Positions 22,590 through 34,700 of a stretch of DNA of 64,000 bases are shown here, piece by piece. The DNA is from Cervus elaphus (lineage: Eukaryota; Chordata; Mammalia; Artiodactyla; Cervidae), in assembly GCF_910594005.1 (NCBI RefSeq), contig NC_057829.1, forward strand, positions 54,295,001 to 54,359,000, read 5' to 3'. Each line of letters opens with the position of its first letter. Position 1 is the stretch's first letter. The position numbers and the translations under genes are program-made. The notes beneath the pieces were generated by a model. That model saw nothing but the letters and a program-made list of their open reading frames with translations, was not told the origin of the DNA and searched no databases.

Positions 22590-22765
22590 GCTAGAACAAC
22601 TAGATATCCTCTACCAAAAAAAAAAAGTAGGCATAAACTTGATACCCTTTACAAAAATTAACTCAAAATGGATAGACCTAAGTGTAAAATGCAAAACTAA
22701 AACTCCTAAAAGATAACACAAGAGAAAATAAATATGACCTCTGATAAAACTATGACTTTTGTTTT
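22590..22765 (+). mobile_element. Old L1 ORF2 fragment, left part of a split element
   Basis: The text aaaattaactcaaaatggat, agacctaagtgtaaaatgc and aaaactcctaaaagataaca is the L1 ORF2 segment that precedes the C-terminal domain. The same old L1 appears to resume at 24976. Confidence 0.75.
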
Positions 22766-23021
22766 GTATTTCAGTCTGTATTTCATCACTACATTGCATT
22801 TCAATCTTGTATTTCATCATTGCAACCAGTTTACAGATTGCTGGATAGATGTTTACAGACTATCCACACCACCACATTACAATGAGGTTTTATACGTCTA
22901 ACAGCTTTTCTATGGCTTGTCCTGTTTCAGAGCCATCTGAAGCTTGAAATTCAAAATCAAAGTCCTTTTTTTAAAAATTACTTTCATTTCTCATTGACTT
23001 CTAAAATTCCCCACAGACTAT
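22766..23021. other. Unassigned stretch at a broken L1 junction
   Basis: The L1 homology stops at about 22765 and this ~255-bp stretch is not recognisable L1 or BovB. It contains a small local repeat (tgtatttcatca at about 22780 and 22813). Confidence 0.5.
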
Positions 23022-24975
23022 ATTCAGTTCAGTTCAGTTGCTCAGTCATGTCCGACTCTTTGCGACCCCATGAATCGCAGCACGCCAGGCCGCCCTGTCC
23101 TTCACCAACTCCCAGAGTTTACTCAAACCCATATCCACCGAGACGGTGATGCCATCCAGCCATCTCATCCTCTGTCGTCCCCTTCTCCTCCTGCCCCCAA
23201 TTCCTCCCAGCATCGGGGTCTTTTCCAATGAGTCAACTCTTCGCATGAGGTGGCCAAAGTACTGGAGTTTCAGCTTTAGCATCTGTCCTTCCAATGAACA
23301 CCCAGGACTGATCTCCTTTAGGATGGACTGCTTGGATCTCCTTGTAGTCCAAGGGACTCACAAGAGTCTTCTCCAACACCACAGTTCAAAAGCATCAATT
23401 CTTTGGCGCTCAGCTTTCTTCACAGTCCAACTCTCACATCCATACATGACCACTGGAAAAACCATAGCCTTGACCAGACGGACCTTTGTTGGCAAAGTAA
23501 TGTCCCTGCTTTTTAATATGCTATCTAGGTTGGTCATAACTTTCCTTCCAAGGAGTAAGCGTCTTTTAATTTCATGGCTGCAGTCACCATCTGCAGTGAT
23601 TTTGGAGCCCAAGAAAATAAAGTCTGGCACTGTTTCCATTGTTTCCCCATCTATTTGTCATGAAGTGATGGGACCAGAAGCCATGATCTTCATTTTCTGA
23701 ATGTTGAGTTTGAAGCCAACTTTTTCACTCTCCTCTTTCACTTCCATCAAGAGGCCCTTTAGTTCTTTTTCGCTTTCTATAAGGGTGGTGTCATATGCAT
23801 ATCTGAAGTTATTGATATTTCTCCCAGCAATCTTGATTCCAGCTTGTGCTTCATCCAGCCTGGCATTTCACATGATATACGCTGCATGTAAGTTAAATAA
23901 GCAGAGTGACAATATACAGCCTTGACGTACTCCTTTTCCTATTTGGAACCAGTCTGTTGTTTCATGTCCAGTTCTAACTATTGCTTCTTGACCTGCATAG
24001 AGATTTCTCAGGAGGCAGGTAAGGTGGTCCAGTATTTCCATCACTTTCAGAATGTTCCATAGTTTGTTGTGATCTACACAGTAAAAGACTTTGGCATAGT
24101 CAGTAAAGCAGAAGTAGATGTTTTTCTGGAACTCTCTTGCTTTTTCTATGATCCAGCAGATGTTGGCAATTTGATCTCTGGTTCCTCTGCCTTTTCTAAA
24201 ACCAGCTTGAACAACTGGAAGTTCACAGTTCACGTATTGCTGAAGTCTGGCTTGGAGAATTTTGAGCATTACTTTACTAGCATGTGAGATGAGTACAATT
24301 GTGCAGTAGTTTCAGCATTCTTTGGGATTGCCTTTCTTTGGGATTGGAATGAAGACTGACATTTTCCAGTCCTGTGGCCACTGCTGAGTTTCCAAATTTG
24401 CTGGCATATTGAGTGCAGCATTTTCAAAGTATCATCTTTCAGGATTTGAAATAGCTCAACTGGAATTTCATCACCTCCACTAGCTTTGTTTGTAGTGATG
24501 CTTCCTAAGGCCCACTTGTCTTTGCATTCCAGGATGTCTGGATCCGGCTTTGCAGGCCAGTGGAATTTGATTACAGAACTTCCACAGGACTGGGGAAACA
24601 GATTCTTAAAGGGCACAAACAAGACCTGTGCACACCAGGAGCCAGGAGAAAGGAGCAGTGTCCCCACAAGAAACTGAGCCAGACTTGCCTGTGAGTGTTC
24701 AGGAGCCTCTGGCAGAGGCATGGATGGACAATGACCTGCTGAGGTCGGGGGCACTGAATACAACAGTGCTGGCATAAGCCCGTTTGAAGGAGGTCCCCAT
24801 TACCCTCTCTACCCCTATCATAGTTTGGCCTCAGGCCAAACAACAGGGAGGGAACACAGCCCCGCCCATCAGCAGAAAGCATGGCCCCGCCCATCAAAAC
24901 AAGACCGAGATTCCCCCATAGTCACTCTCTCCCATCAGGAAGCTTCTACAAGCCTCTTACCCTTATCCATCAGAG
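23022..24975 (-). mobile_element. BovB LINE with inverted 5' segment
   Basis: The body at 23022-24543 is antisense: the plus strand begins ttcagttcagttcagttgct and runs through RT text on the minus strand, including CFTDYAKVFYCVDHNKLW and GVRQGCILSLCLFNLH in 24269-23868. In this copy the usual Asp-Cys of FDC reads YC. From about 24548 to 24975 the sequence is the BovB 5' region in the opposite orientation (ctttgcaggccagtggaatt to agggctgacagaatgaaa). No flanking duplication was found. Frames are broken. Confidence 0.85.
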
Positions 24976-26386
24976 GGCTGACAGAATGAAAGAAGACATA
25001 CAGATGGCAAACAAACATATGAAAAGATGCTGGACACCATATGTCCTTAAGAGATTATAAATGAAAACAACATTGAGATACACCACTACATGCCTATTCA
25101 GTCCAGTTCAGTCACTCAGTTGTGTCCGACTTTTTGTGACCCCATGAATCGCAGCACGCCAGGCCGCCCTGTCCATCACCAACTCCCAGAGTTTCCTCAA
25201 ACTCATGTCCATTGAGTCGGTGATGCCATCCAGCCATCTCATCCTCTGTCATCCCCTTCTCCTCCTGCCCCCAATCCCTCCCAGCATCAGGGTCTTTTCC
25301 AATGAGTCAACTCTTCTCATGAGGTGGCCAAAGTACTGGAGTTTCAGCTTCAGCATCAGTCCTTCCAATGAACATCCAGGACTGATCTCCTTTAGGATGG
25401 ACTGGTTGGATCTCCTTGCAGTCCAAGGGACTCACAAGAGTCTTCTCCAACACCACAGTTCAAAAGCATCAATTCTTTGGCGCTCAGCTTTCTTCACAGT
25501 CCAACTCTCACATCCATACATGACCACTGGAAAAACCATAGCCTTCATTAGACGGACCTTTGTTGACAAAGTAATGTCTCTGCTTTTTAATATGCTATCT
25601 AGGTTGGTCATAACTTTCCTTCCAAGGAGTAAGTGTCTTTTAATTTCATGGCCGCAATCACCAACTGCAGTGATTTTGGAGCCCCCAAAAATAAAGTCTG
25701 CCACTGTTTCCACTGTCACATGCCTATTAGAATGGTCAAAACCCAAAACACTAGCAACACCAAAAGTTCATGACGTTGTAAAGCAGGAAGAACTCATTGT
25801 TGATGAGAAGGCAAAACAGACAGCTTGGAAGACAGCTTTGCAGTTTCTTACAAAACTAAACAGATCTTTAACTATAATATACAGTAATTGGGCTCCTCGG
25901 CATTTACCCAAAGGAACTGAAAACTTCTGTCCACACAAAAACTTGCACATAAATCTTCATAGCTGCTTTATTCCTAATTTCCCAGAGCAGAAAGCAACAA
26001 AGATGTCCTTCAGTAGGTGAGTGAATAAATAAACTGTAGTGCATCCAAACAAAGGATGAACTAAACAATGGATTTCTAAAAAGAAATGAGCTATTTAACC
26101 ATGAAAAGACACAGGGGAACCTTAAATGCAAATTACTAAGTTAAAGAAATCAATCTGAAAAAGCTATATATTGCATGATTCCAACTCTATGATATTCTGG
26201 AAAAGCCAAAAGTATGGAAGCAGTAAAAAGATCAGTGGTTTCCAGGGGTTAAGAGGGAAGGTGGGACTATTAACAGGTGGGACACAGAGGATTTTGGGGG
26301 CAGTTAAACTATTCTGTATGATACAATAATGAAGGATATATGTCGTTATACCTTTGTCAAAACCCATAGAACGTGTCCACTAAAAA
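24976..26386 (+). mobile_element. Old L1 ORF2 C-terminus and 3' region, split by BovB
   Basis: It resumes with agaagacatacagatggcaa and aaacatatgaaaagatgctg (24976-25098). It continues after the BovB with tagaatggtcaaaacccaaa, tttacccaaaggaactgaaa, agatgtccttcagtaggtga and ttctgtatgatacaataatg. The order matches an old mammalian L1 3' end. The frame is broken throughout. Confidence 0.88.
25099..25717 (-). mobile_element. BovB LINE 3' fragment with target-site duplication
   Basis: About 620 bp of the BovB 3' end, nested in the old L1. The minus-strand frame 25746-25432 carries GGSKITAVGDCGHEIKRHLL and CESWTVKKAERQRIDAFELW. The 11-mer acatgcctatt flanks it at 25088-25098 and 25718-25728. It is very similar to the body at 23022-23640, which suggests related young source elements. 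Confidence 0.95.
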
Positions 26387-26396
26387 GATGTACAAC

Positions 26397-26868
26397 TTGA
26401 GAGTTGCGAGTTAAGATTTATTTGGGGCAAAATGAGGACTGCAGCCCGGGAGGCAGTATCTCAGATAGCTGTGAGAGACTGCTCCAAAGTGGCAGTGGGG
26501 GAAAGTCAATATATAAGGTTTTGGTGAAGGGGGAGTTCAATATCATGACGCACTCATTTTACACAAGGTTTTTGTTAGTCATGAGGATCTGATATCACCA
26601 TGAAGTGACTTAGTTCTTTTCTAGATATGAGGCATGAAAGGATTGAGATCATAAAATCAGTTCCTAAAAACATCCAACTATCTAAAGACCTGTCCCACCA
26701 GATTCCCTGGAGCAGAGTGCCTCACTCCACTCTGACCTCCCTCAGGGGTTGTTGAAGGTCATCAGCTACAGCAGCATGGGGTTCAGTCTCTGTAGAGGCA
26801 GATGGCAAATGCCTTTGTTGTTCAGTCGTTGGCAATGCTTTTGCTAAGTGCCAGTTTGTAGTTGACAA
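26397..26868. mobile_element. Unassigned ~470-bp insert in the old L1
   Basis: The L1 3' UTR is interrupted here: cccatagaacgtg lies before it and cacgaagagtgaaccctg after it, text that is nearly adjacent in old L1s. The 9-mer atgtacaac occurs at 26388-26396 and 26869-26877. The insert reads agatttatttggggcaaaat, actgcagcccgggaggcag and tatctcagatagctgtgaga. A solo LTR or an uncharacterised retroposon are both possible; I cannot name it. Confidence 0.6.
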
Positions 26869-27118
26869 ATGTACAACACGAAGAGTGAACCCTGATATAA
26901 ACTGTGGACTTTGGGTGATCATGATGTGTCAACGTAGGTTTGTTGATTATAACAAATGTACTAGTCTGGCATGGGGAGTTGATAGTGGGGAAAGCTACTG
27001 GGGGTGGTGAGGGGCAGGGGCAGGGTGTATGTTAGGAATTTTCTGTGCTTTTCTCTCAGTTTTGCTGTGAACCTAAAATTGCTCTAAATAATAAGTTTAA
27101 TTAAAAAAAAAAAGAAAA
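26869..27118 (+). mobile_element. Old L1 3' terminus
   Basis: Final part of the same old L1: ggactttgggtgatcatgat, gttgattataacaaatgtac and ttttgctgtgaacctaaaat, then an A-rich tail at 27105-27118. Confidence 0.88.
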
Positions 27119-27856
27119 CAGGAAAATGAAATCAATGTTAATCTTCCCACAAGGAAAATACCAATCTTAAGACTATTTTAAAAGTTATATATACCCAAAT
27201 GCTCAAATGACAAATAATTCTGATCTTATGCAAGATATACCATAGCACAAAAAATGAAGGAATGATCCACCATTCATTTCATTAATCTAGCACAATCTTG
27301 CCACCAAGCTTCTGAACACAGAAACATGGACACTGGACCAAACCACATCTTATTGCCTTGTGTTATTGTAACTTGCACCGTTTCTTTGTACTTATTAACA
27401 TGTTTATTCTTCCAGGAGTCTCCTGCTCAGGCAAATGATTATTTGATGCTTCATTGTAGGGATTTCCCAAAGACTCATCACCTCCTCAGTGTGAGACATT
27501 AACAGTTTACAACCTAAGAGTCTTTCAATCTTGCTGCCTCTCCACTAATCCTGGACTGCTGGATTTTAAATTCTTACCCAGTCCTAATCAGCCCTGCCTC
27601 CTTTAAAAGACCTGCCTTTAAATCAAACTTTCAATTTAACAAATTCTGATCTTAACTTCCATCTTCTCATAGTTGCTGTCAAAGCTTTGCCAGGCTGGCA
27701 TTCTCATGAAATTGTCAGTTTGTCTGATCAAAAGGCTGTGTTAGTAATGTTTGAGGAGCCAGATTTTGACATTTTGGAAAAATAGTACTAAAAAGGAAAC
27801 TGATAGTACTTTTTGGAAAGAGTACTAAAAAGAAAATCAGGCCCATCTGATTCATG
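27119..27856. other. Unassigned stretch without a gene
   Basis: No open frame of note. 27400-27730 could be an old LTR or other mammalian repeat but I do not recognise it. The phrase aaaaggaaactgatagtac is partly repeated nearby at about 27790-27835. Confidence 0.45.
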
Positions 27857-28073
27857 TGCTGCGCTCATTCCCTCAGTCATGTCCAACTCTGCAACCCTTG
27901 GATGGTAGACCGCCAGGCTCCCCTGTCCATGGGGGTCTTCAGGCAAGAATTCTGGAGTGGGTTGCCATTTCCTTCTCCAGGGGATCTTCCCAACCCAGGG
28001 ATCAAGCCCACATTTCCTGTGTCTCCTGCACTGCAGGTGGATTCTTTACTTGCTGAACCATCAGGGAAGTGGA
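27857..28073 (-). mobile_element. Bov-tA SINE
   Basis: Reverse-complement copy (gtcatgtccaactctgcaac, aattctggagtgggttgcca, gggatcaagcccacatttcc). The overlapping frames of 66 to 85 codons on both strands are repeat shadows. Confidence 0.92.
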
Positions 28074-28124
28074 TAGATACAAAAATCCTAAACAAATTCG
28101 CATATAACTGAACATAGTAATGTA

Positions 28125-29844
28125 TAACAAGCAATATGTGATAACCAAGTTTGGTTTATCTTAAGAATGCAAAATTGGATTAATATTAAAATATCACTAC
28201 AATTTAATACATTAACAGATTAAAGGAGAAAAATTATACAATCAACTCAGTAGATGTAAAACATCTTTCAATAAAAATAATAGCCATTCAAAGAAAAGCA
28301 AGTCTCAGATCAAATCAGACATTTCTTAAACAAATACTTATCTATAAGATTCAAAATAGCTTATACAACCTGTTCTAAGCCCTGCATATGACCAAATAGC
28401 CTTAGGTCAGTACATCACTAAGAATATGTAAAGTAAACATACCTACTAGTAAAATACTGAAAGCTTTCCTTGTATGATCAGACTTAAACTAGGGTAACTT
28501 CCATTGCCATTTTTTCTTTTCAACGTAGTGCTAGACATCCTAGACGATGAGTAAGAAAACAAAAATATATAGGCTACAAAGGACAAAATAAAAATCTCTT
28601 TAATAAGATGGCAAAATTACAATCTTTTATAAGAATTTGGCTGAATATAAAATCATAATAATAAATCATTTGCATTTCTATAAAATAGTAAGAAAAAGTT
28701 TGTCATTTATAGTAACTTCTATAAAGTACATGATAATAAATGTAACAAAAGTGTATAAAATATTTATGGAAAAAATTTTAAATTATATTCAAATGTAGTA
28801 AAGACTAAGTAAATGATAGATAAAGCAGAATCAATATATTAAAAGATTTAATATCACAAAGTATTCATTCTCCTCAGATTCATCTAGGGATTCAAAGTGA
28901 TTCCAATTAGAAAATCAGCAACATTTCTATTTTTTGTAGAAATTGACAAGATAATGTGGAAAATAAAAATTCTAAGATAGTCAAAACAATTCCCAAAATC
29001 AAAGAACAAGGAGGGGTAATGGCTTTTACTAGACATCTATAATTATAAGGTAGTAATGATGAACATAGTATAATATTACCCCCCAAAAGAAATCAATGAA
29101 ATGGAATATATAGCCTAGAAATGAATGCATATATGCATATACATTTATTATATTATATATATGAATGTGTAAATCAGTGTGGATGGATTCTTTTTAAATA
29201 GTGCTGGGAAAATGGTCATCCATATTTTAAAAAATAAAATTGGATACTTATTTCAATCAAAAGATCACTCAAAATCCTAGTAGCTTTTCTGTAAAAATTG
29301 AAAAATTGACTCTAAAATGCCTATGGCAATTTACGAGACCCAGAAGAGCCAAAACAAACAAACAGAAAGGGCAGAATGGGAAGATTATACTTTCCAATTA
29401 AAATCTTTGCTTTAAAGATATAGGAATAAAAACAGTATGGTGCTGGTGTCCAGACAACAAATAGATCCATGAAACAGAATAAAAGTCCAGCACTAGACTC
29501 ACTCATGTTTGGTTAATTGTTCTTCAGCAGAAGTAAATTTGATTTAAAAATAAACATAATTTAATAATAACAGTGAACTAAAATATTGGGCAATTTATGC
29601 AAAATGAGAGTGACAAGATTTATAGCATTCCAAGGTCATTATACTATTCAGGTGGAGAAAAACAAATGTTAACTTACTTGACTTTCTAAAGGGAAGTATA
29701 CATTTTCTAAATGTTTAGCTTAACCACTAAAATAGAATGCAGTAGAAATAAAATGTGTGACTTAAAATCACAAAGGGAAATAAAAGTAATTTGTTTAAAG
29801 TTCATCCAAAAGAGTACAGAAAAAAAATTTTTTTAATAAAGCAT
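28125..29844 (+). mobile_element. Decayed old L1 ORF2
   Basis: Very AT-rich text that follows the L1 ORF2 order from the reverse-transcriptase region: ggtttatcttaagaatgc, acaatcaactcagtagatgt, gaatttggctgaatataaaa, gcaacatttctattttttg, atcaaagaacaaggaggggt and acagtatggtgctggtgtcc. No open frame of useful length is left, so this is an older layer than the other L1s. It continues briefly at 30290-30350 after two Bov-tA insertions. Confidence 0.75.
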
Positions 29845-29854
29845 AGAAAATTGT

Positions 29855-30045
29855 GCATGTGTGTGGGCTAAATCACTTCAGTCATGTCTGCCTCTTTGTG
29901 TATTCTTCCTCCAGGCAAGAACACTGGAGTGGGTTGCTCTGCCCTCCTCCAGGGTACCTTTCCAACCCGGGGACCGAACCCACATTTCTGTTGTCTCCTG
30001 CATTGGCGGGAGGGTTCTTTACCACTGTTGCCACCTGGAAAGCCC
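29855..30045 (-). mobile_element. Bov-tA SINE with target-site duplication
   Basis: Reverse-complement copy with aagaacactggagtgggttg and ggaccgaacccacatttctg. The 10-mer agaaaattgt flanks it at 29845-29854 and 30046-30055. Confidence 0.93.
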
Positions 30046-30065
30046 AGAAAATTGTTTATTGTGTT

Positions 30066-30268
30066 GTGCTTTTGCTGTGTTGCTTCAGTCCTGTCTGACT
30101 CTTTGCAACCCCACGGACTGTAGCCCACCAGGCTCCTCTGTCCATGGGATTCTCCAGGCAAGAATACTGGACTTGGCTGCCATGCCCTCCTCCAGGGAAT
30201 CTTCCTGACCCAGAGAATGAACTCAAGTCTCTTACATTTCCTGCATTGGCAGGCAGGTTCTTTACCAG
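30066..30268 (-). mobile_element. Bov-tA SINE
   Basis: A second reverse-complement copy lies about 20 bp after the first (ctgtctgactctttgcaacc, aggctcctctgtccatggga, ttgcaggc-like text ending ggcaggcaggttctttacca). Minus frame 30290-29868 is a shadow spanning both SINEs. Confidence 0.92.
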
Positions 30269-30350
30269 GAAATGGTTTAAGTAGTACCAAGTAAGATTAA
30301 AAATAAATCCAAATATATCAAGACTTCACAGAATATGTAAGTGGACTGTA

Positions 30351-31607
30351 TTTTCCCCAGGAAAGATACAGTAGCTGATTGGAATGCCTACGATGTGCAT
30401 GGCAAAAAGGATGGAAAAGTGAGGAGCTCGTTGTGAAGGGAGAACTCAGGAAAAGGGCTACTTAGTCATCGGCACCATGAGCTGTCTGAGGGCAGAGGTC
30501 ATCCCAGGGTACTACATGAGTACAAGCAAGTTGGGAAGGTTCCTCTCCGTGGAGTCACCTGTCTTGGCAAAGATAGCCACTGAGTTTAGTTACCCAGGTT
30601 AAGACAAAGGGAAAAGGCATTTTTGGCAGAGGGGATGGCCTAAGCAAAAACACAGAGGAGAGAAACACCACACTATTCAGGAATGATGAGCAATTTTATG
30701 TTACTGATCTGGGACATGTCTAATAGATGATGGTTTCTTCTTTATATCCTTCTATGTAGGATGCCTTTTTTGGCAGGTTCCAGTCTATTTTATTGATGGT
30801 TGCTCAACAGTTAGTTCTGATTTTGGTGTTCTTGAGGGAGGAGGTGAGCTCAAGGCCTTCTACATCTTCACCTTGTCTTCTCCTTTTCACTTTAATGGAT
30901 CCATGAACTGGGCAACTCTTTGACACTTACATGTCAAGGACTCATTCCATTCTCCATCTCAGCATACAGCAACTCAGAAAAGGATCATTTTGAGAGTAGG
31001 GCTTACCTCAATGGAATCAACCCATAATGGAAATGAACAGTTACTGCTGAAGAAGAATCTTTTTCTTCAAATACGCCTGCGCCTCCAAGGAGTTAGCATC
31101 TTAGTTAGCATACCTAAATTTATACATTCAGATTTGCATGTTGAGTGGATTTGGATGATCATTCATTTCTATATCCTATCTAACCCTTAAGAATGAACCC
31201 ACCAGTTCCCTCTTCCATAAATTTCCCTATATGATTTTCTTTTCCTCTGAGATGATAGTGTACTCTCCTTAAGAAATTTTCAGTTTTCTCCTTAGAACTC
31301 AACCTACTCATACCTCCACACTTCCAAAATTTCCAGGAAGACATAGCCTATGTCCATTTCACTTTAGTTACAGTACAAAACCCAGTCCCTTGCACATATA
31401 GGTGGTTGTTTTGAATAAAGGTGATGGAATAGTTGTTACACTTTCAGCAAATCACTCTTTCAAAGATCATTTTAAAATAATACCTTGATTGTCGCTGTTA
31501 ATGATGATTTGATTATGCTTTTACATGAACATTAATGAATTTTCTATTCTCTAAAAGAAAAGGAGAAATTTTAAATAAGCTTTTACATATACTATTTGAA
31601 GACCTGT
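30351..31607. other. Mixed unique sequence and weak old repeats
   Basis: No gene. 30590-30690 (ggcatttttggcagagggga, aaacacagaggagagaaac) has the flavour of an antisense L2. 31385-31430 resembles an L2/MIR tail. A 66-codon frame at 30990-31190 is featureless. Confidence 0.45.
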
Positions 31608-31885
31608 TGTTGTTGTTCAGTCTCTAAGTCATGTTTGACTCTTTGCAAAACTATGGACTGCAGCACACGAGGCTTCCCGGTCCTTCAGTAACTCCCAGAG
31701 TTTGTTCAAATTCTTGTCCATTAAATAGATGATGCTATCTAACCATCTCATCCTCTGTGGCCCCCTCATCCTCCTGCCTTCAATCTTTCCTAGCATCAGG
31801 GTCTTTTCCAATGAGTCGGCTCTTCACATCAGGTGGCCAAAGTATTGGAGCTTTAGCTTCAGCATCAGTCCTTCCAATGAATAAT
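31608..31885 (-). mobile_element. BovB LINE 3' fragment
   Basis: Reverse-complement BovB 3' end, ~280 bp, with a GTTGTTGTT start corresponding to the ACA-type tail. The minus frame 31811-31629 reads GKIEGRRMRGPQRMRWLDSI, the standard C-terminal BovB text. It is diverged, and no target-site duplication was evident. Confidence 0.9.
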
Positions 31886-32435
31886 CAGATTTAGGAGTTG
31901 AAACAGTGGCATTCCAAGATGGTATGAATAAAGTCCACTGGCACACACACCTGCACATTGTCTGCCACATCTATCTTGCATCTCAGGAGGTGTTACCTGC
32001 TGCTTCAGTACAGGTGAGAACTGCCTGGAAAGCCCCTGACAGCTCAGAGATGGCACTAGCATCGAGAAACTGGGAAGCTAGTAAGATCTTTCTGTGTACA
32101 TTCCCATTGCTGCCAGCATTCTCTTCTGTTTGGTATTTCCTATTACACAAGACAGAATTTTTTTTCCGTGATTCCTTTTATTCTTAAGTTATGCCTCATT
32201 AGTAAATTAATCCAAATAGTAAATAAATCCAAATACTTAAGATGCTTCTCTCTCTCTTTTATAAATTTTCCATTATCAAACTTCATCAAGTGATCTCAGA
32301 GTGGCCTGTTTCATTTGTTGGTTAGGGAAAAAAGAAAAGAAAAATGTACAGAGTACTCCTTCCATAAGTGTATGGCACTCTACACTTTCACATCTAGACT
32401 TCGATCAGTCTTCACAAAAACCCTGCTATAATAAC
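31886..32435. other. Unique stretch without a gene
   Basis: A 93-codon plus frame at 31906-32187 has no domain or known match. I see no support for a gene. Confidence 0.5.
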
Positions 32436-32439
32436 ATTA

Positions 32440-32630
32440 GTGTTACTAATATAATATAATCAGTAACTAAAGTTTACTGATCTCTACATGAACTTTTTCA
32501 CTTGATTTTCAAACCAACTATATGAGGCAGATATATTCTTCTCCATGTTTTACAGATGAGAAGCACTGAGTCCTAGCTGAGCTAAGAACCCAAGTAGGAA
32601 GTTCGTGGCATTAAGACCTGAACTCTCATT
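32440..32630 (+). mobile_element. MIR remnant
   Basis: Order of MIR core phrases: cacttgattttcaaaccaac, tatgaggcagatatattctt, tttacagatgagaagcactg and aagacctgaactctc. It is diverged. Confidence 0.65.
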
Positions 32631-32654
32631 GGGAAAGGAATGAGAAGGAAGGAG

Positions 32655-32915
32655 TGGGAGGTTGGGGTTAGCAGATGTAAACTAGTATATAGAGAATGGA
32701 TAAACAACAAGGTCCTACTGTATAGCACAGGGAACTATATTCAATATTTTACAATAAGCCATAATAGAAAAGAATATAATTATTGCAATATGTATAATTG
32801 AGTCACTTTGCTATACAGCAGAAACAACACAACACTGTAAAGCAACAATACTTCAATAAAATTATTTTAAAATAATTAAATTTTTTTAAATAAGAAAGAA
32901 AGAAATCCCCCTACT
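32655..32915 (+). mobile_element. L1 3' UTR fragment
   Basis: Ruminant L1 tail: caacaaggtcctactgtata, gcacagggaactatattcaa, ttgagtcactttgctataca and cactgtaaagcaacaatac, then an A-rich end with gaaagaaagaaa. Related to the 3' fragment at 3630. Confidence 0.88.
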
Positions 32916-32939
32916 GATCCCTCTCTGTCTTCATCAGTT

Positions 32940-34115
32940 ACGTTTCTTTCTCTCCTTCTCTTTACAGCACAACCTCTTGAAAGAGTCATCTGGACACATT
33001 CTCCTTGTTTCTCTCCTTCCTTTCGCTCTTACACTCACTCCAAATAGGTTTTTGTCACCAACATTCCACCAACAACAGTTTTTCCAGAGAATACCAGTGA
33101 TTGCTAAGTTACTAAATCCAGGGTCATTTCTCTTTCTCAACATCATTCTTTCTACTCTGAGATCCATCCTCATTTTGCTCCCAGGAACCACACCCAGCCA
33201 ATTATATTCTTACATGGCTCATAATCCCTTTCAATCTCTTTTGCTGGTAATTTCTCTTTCGCATTTGTGCATGTGCATGCTGTAAGGTTCCATATTTGGA
33301 CTATTTTTGCTTCCTTTGTTTACAACCACTCTCTGATGATCTTTTTCACTGTAATGGCTTTAGCTGTATTTATTCATTTAACTTTGGCTATGCTGGGTCT
33401 TCAGGGCTGCACGGGTTTTTCTCTAGTTGGGGTGACTAGGGGTTACTTTCTAGGTGCAATGCTAGGGCTTCTCACTACAGAGGCTTCTCTTGTTGCAGAG
33501 AGTGGTCTCTAGGGTGCAAGGGCTTCAGTAGCTGCAGCCAGTGGGTTCAGTAATTGTGGCACATTGGCTTAGTTGCTCTACAGCATGTAGGATCTTCCCA
33601 GACCAGGTATCAAACTCATGTCTCCTGCATTGGTAGGCAGATTCCTTACCACTGAGCTATCAGGTAAGCCCGGCTTTAATTTTAATGTCATCTATTAGGT
33701 GATGACTTCTCAGTTATCTCCAGCTTGGAACTTTTCTCTTAAATAACAAACCTATGTGTCCAAATGACCATTGCCATCCACAGCAATCTGCATAGCTTGC
33801 TCCCCACTTCCTTCATCTCTTGACTAGAAAAGTCACTTTCTCGGTGAAATCTGCCCTGGGCATCTTAAAATTCCAACCCCCTCTGCCAAACTATTTACAT
33901 GCCCCTTTCCTGCTTTACTTTTTCTTCATAGAACTATCTAATGTATATTTAGTTATAGATCTTACTTATTATTTCTCCCCCTTGCCTTGAATATGAGCTC
34001 CAAGAGGCAATGGTTTCTGTCTTCTTTGTTCTTTACTATATCTCTCATGTCTAAATTAATGCATGGCATATATTGATAGCTATTGCTCAGTAATCACCGG
34101 TTGAATGCCTAATCC
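32940..34115 (+). mobile_element. L2 LINE fragment with reverse-transcriptase text, split by CHR
   Basis: The left part (32940-33355) encodes text like LLLFTAQPLERVIWTHSP, which matches the L2 RT pattern LLPFTAKLLERVV as I remember it. The right part (33679-34115) includes aggtgatgacttctcagtta, corresponding to the RT YADDSQ box region, and an L2 3' end (atatgagctccaagaggcaa). Numerous stops; this is an ancient fossil, older than the CHR SINE inside it. Confidence 0.8.
33363..33671 (-). mobile_element. CHR SINE nested in L2
   Basis: Reverse complement of a near-full CHR unit: aactttggctatgctgggtc, gcttctcttgttgcagagag, ggcttagttgctctacagca and caaactcatgtctcctgcat. The 7-mer ggcttta flanks it at 33356-33362 and 33672-33678. 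Confidence 0.88.
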
Positions 34116-34700
34116 TATTTTCTAGTTGAAGGGACATGAGTTCCGGAACACAATTTCCCGTGGTCACAGAGCTAATAAATTGCAAAGCTTTGAACTGAAT
34201 GCTATCCAATTAGACACCAAATGTCTTACTATTAGTATCATAGACTGCCTCTTTTTGAAAGAGTTTTCTATGATCATTTTAATACTTCAGCCTTCATTTT
34301 GGTAAATTATGTATCTGGGGGGTGGGGGATACTCAGCACTCCCCTCCTGTATAGGACTACATTCTCTACCAAGACATGTTAAAACATAGTCAAGCAACAA
34401 GGAAGGAAGTGTCAGGATGACATCTTGCCTGAGGCATCCTGCTTTCAAGAGGTCCTGTTTCAGAGAACTTGATTCAGAGCTGAAAGGGAAATGTGTAATG
34501 CCCCTGCTTCATCCCTTCCTGTCACCCCCTCCTTCTTCTGCCCCCTCAAATAGTTCAAGGAAAGTTTTCCCACAGAACAAACATAGAAAGTAAAGGCTTA
34601 TCACATTCTACAGCTTCCCTAAAAAGTACCGTCTAGTTTAGAGTATCAGGAATGTCTATTTTCTCGAAATAGACATTGAGAAGTTAATGTCCTTGCCTCT
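34116..34700. other. Unique stretch with a weak MIR piece
   Basis: 34120-34200 resembles a MIR core (cccgtggtcacagagctaat). A G-run lies at 34317-34327. No gene is seen. Confidence 0.45.

Noticed and set aside
23146..23700. 184-codon plus-strand open frame
   Set aside because: Antisense shadow of the BovB C-terminal region.
25205..26020. 271-codon plus-strand open frame
   Set aside because: It is the antisense of BovB for the first two thirds and old L1 for the rest; the real coding direction of BovB is minus.
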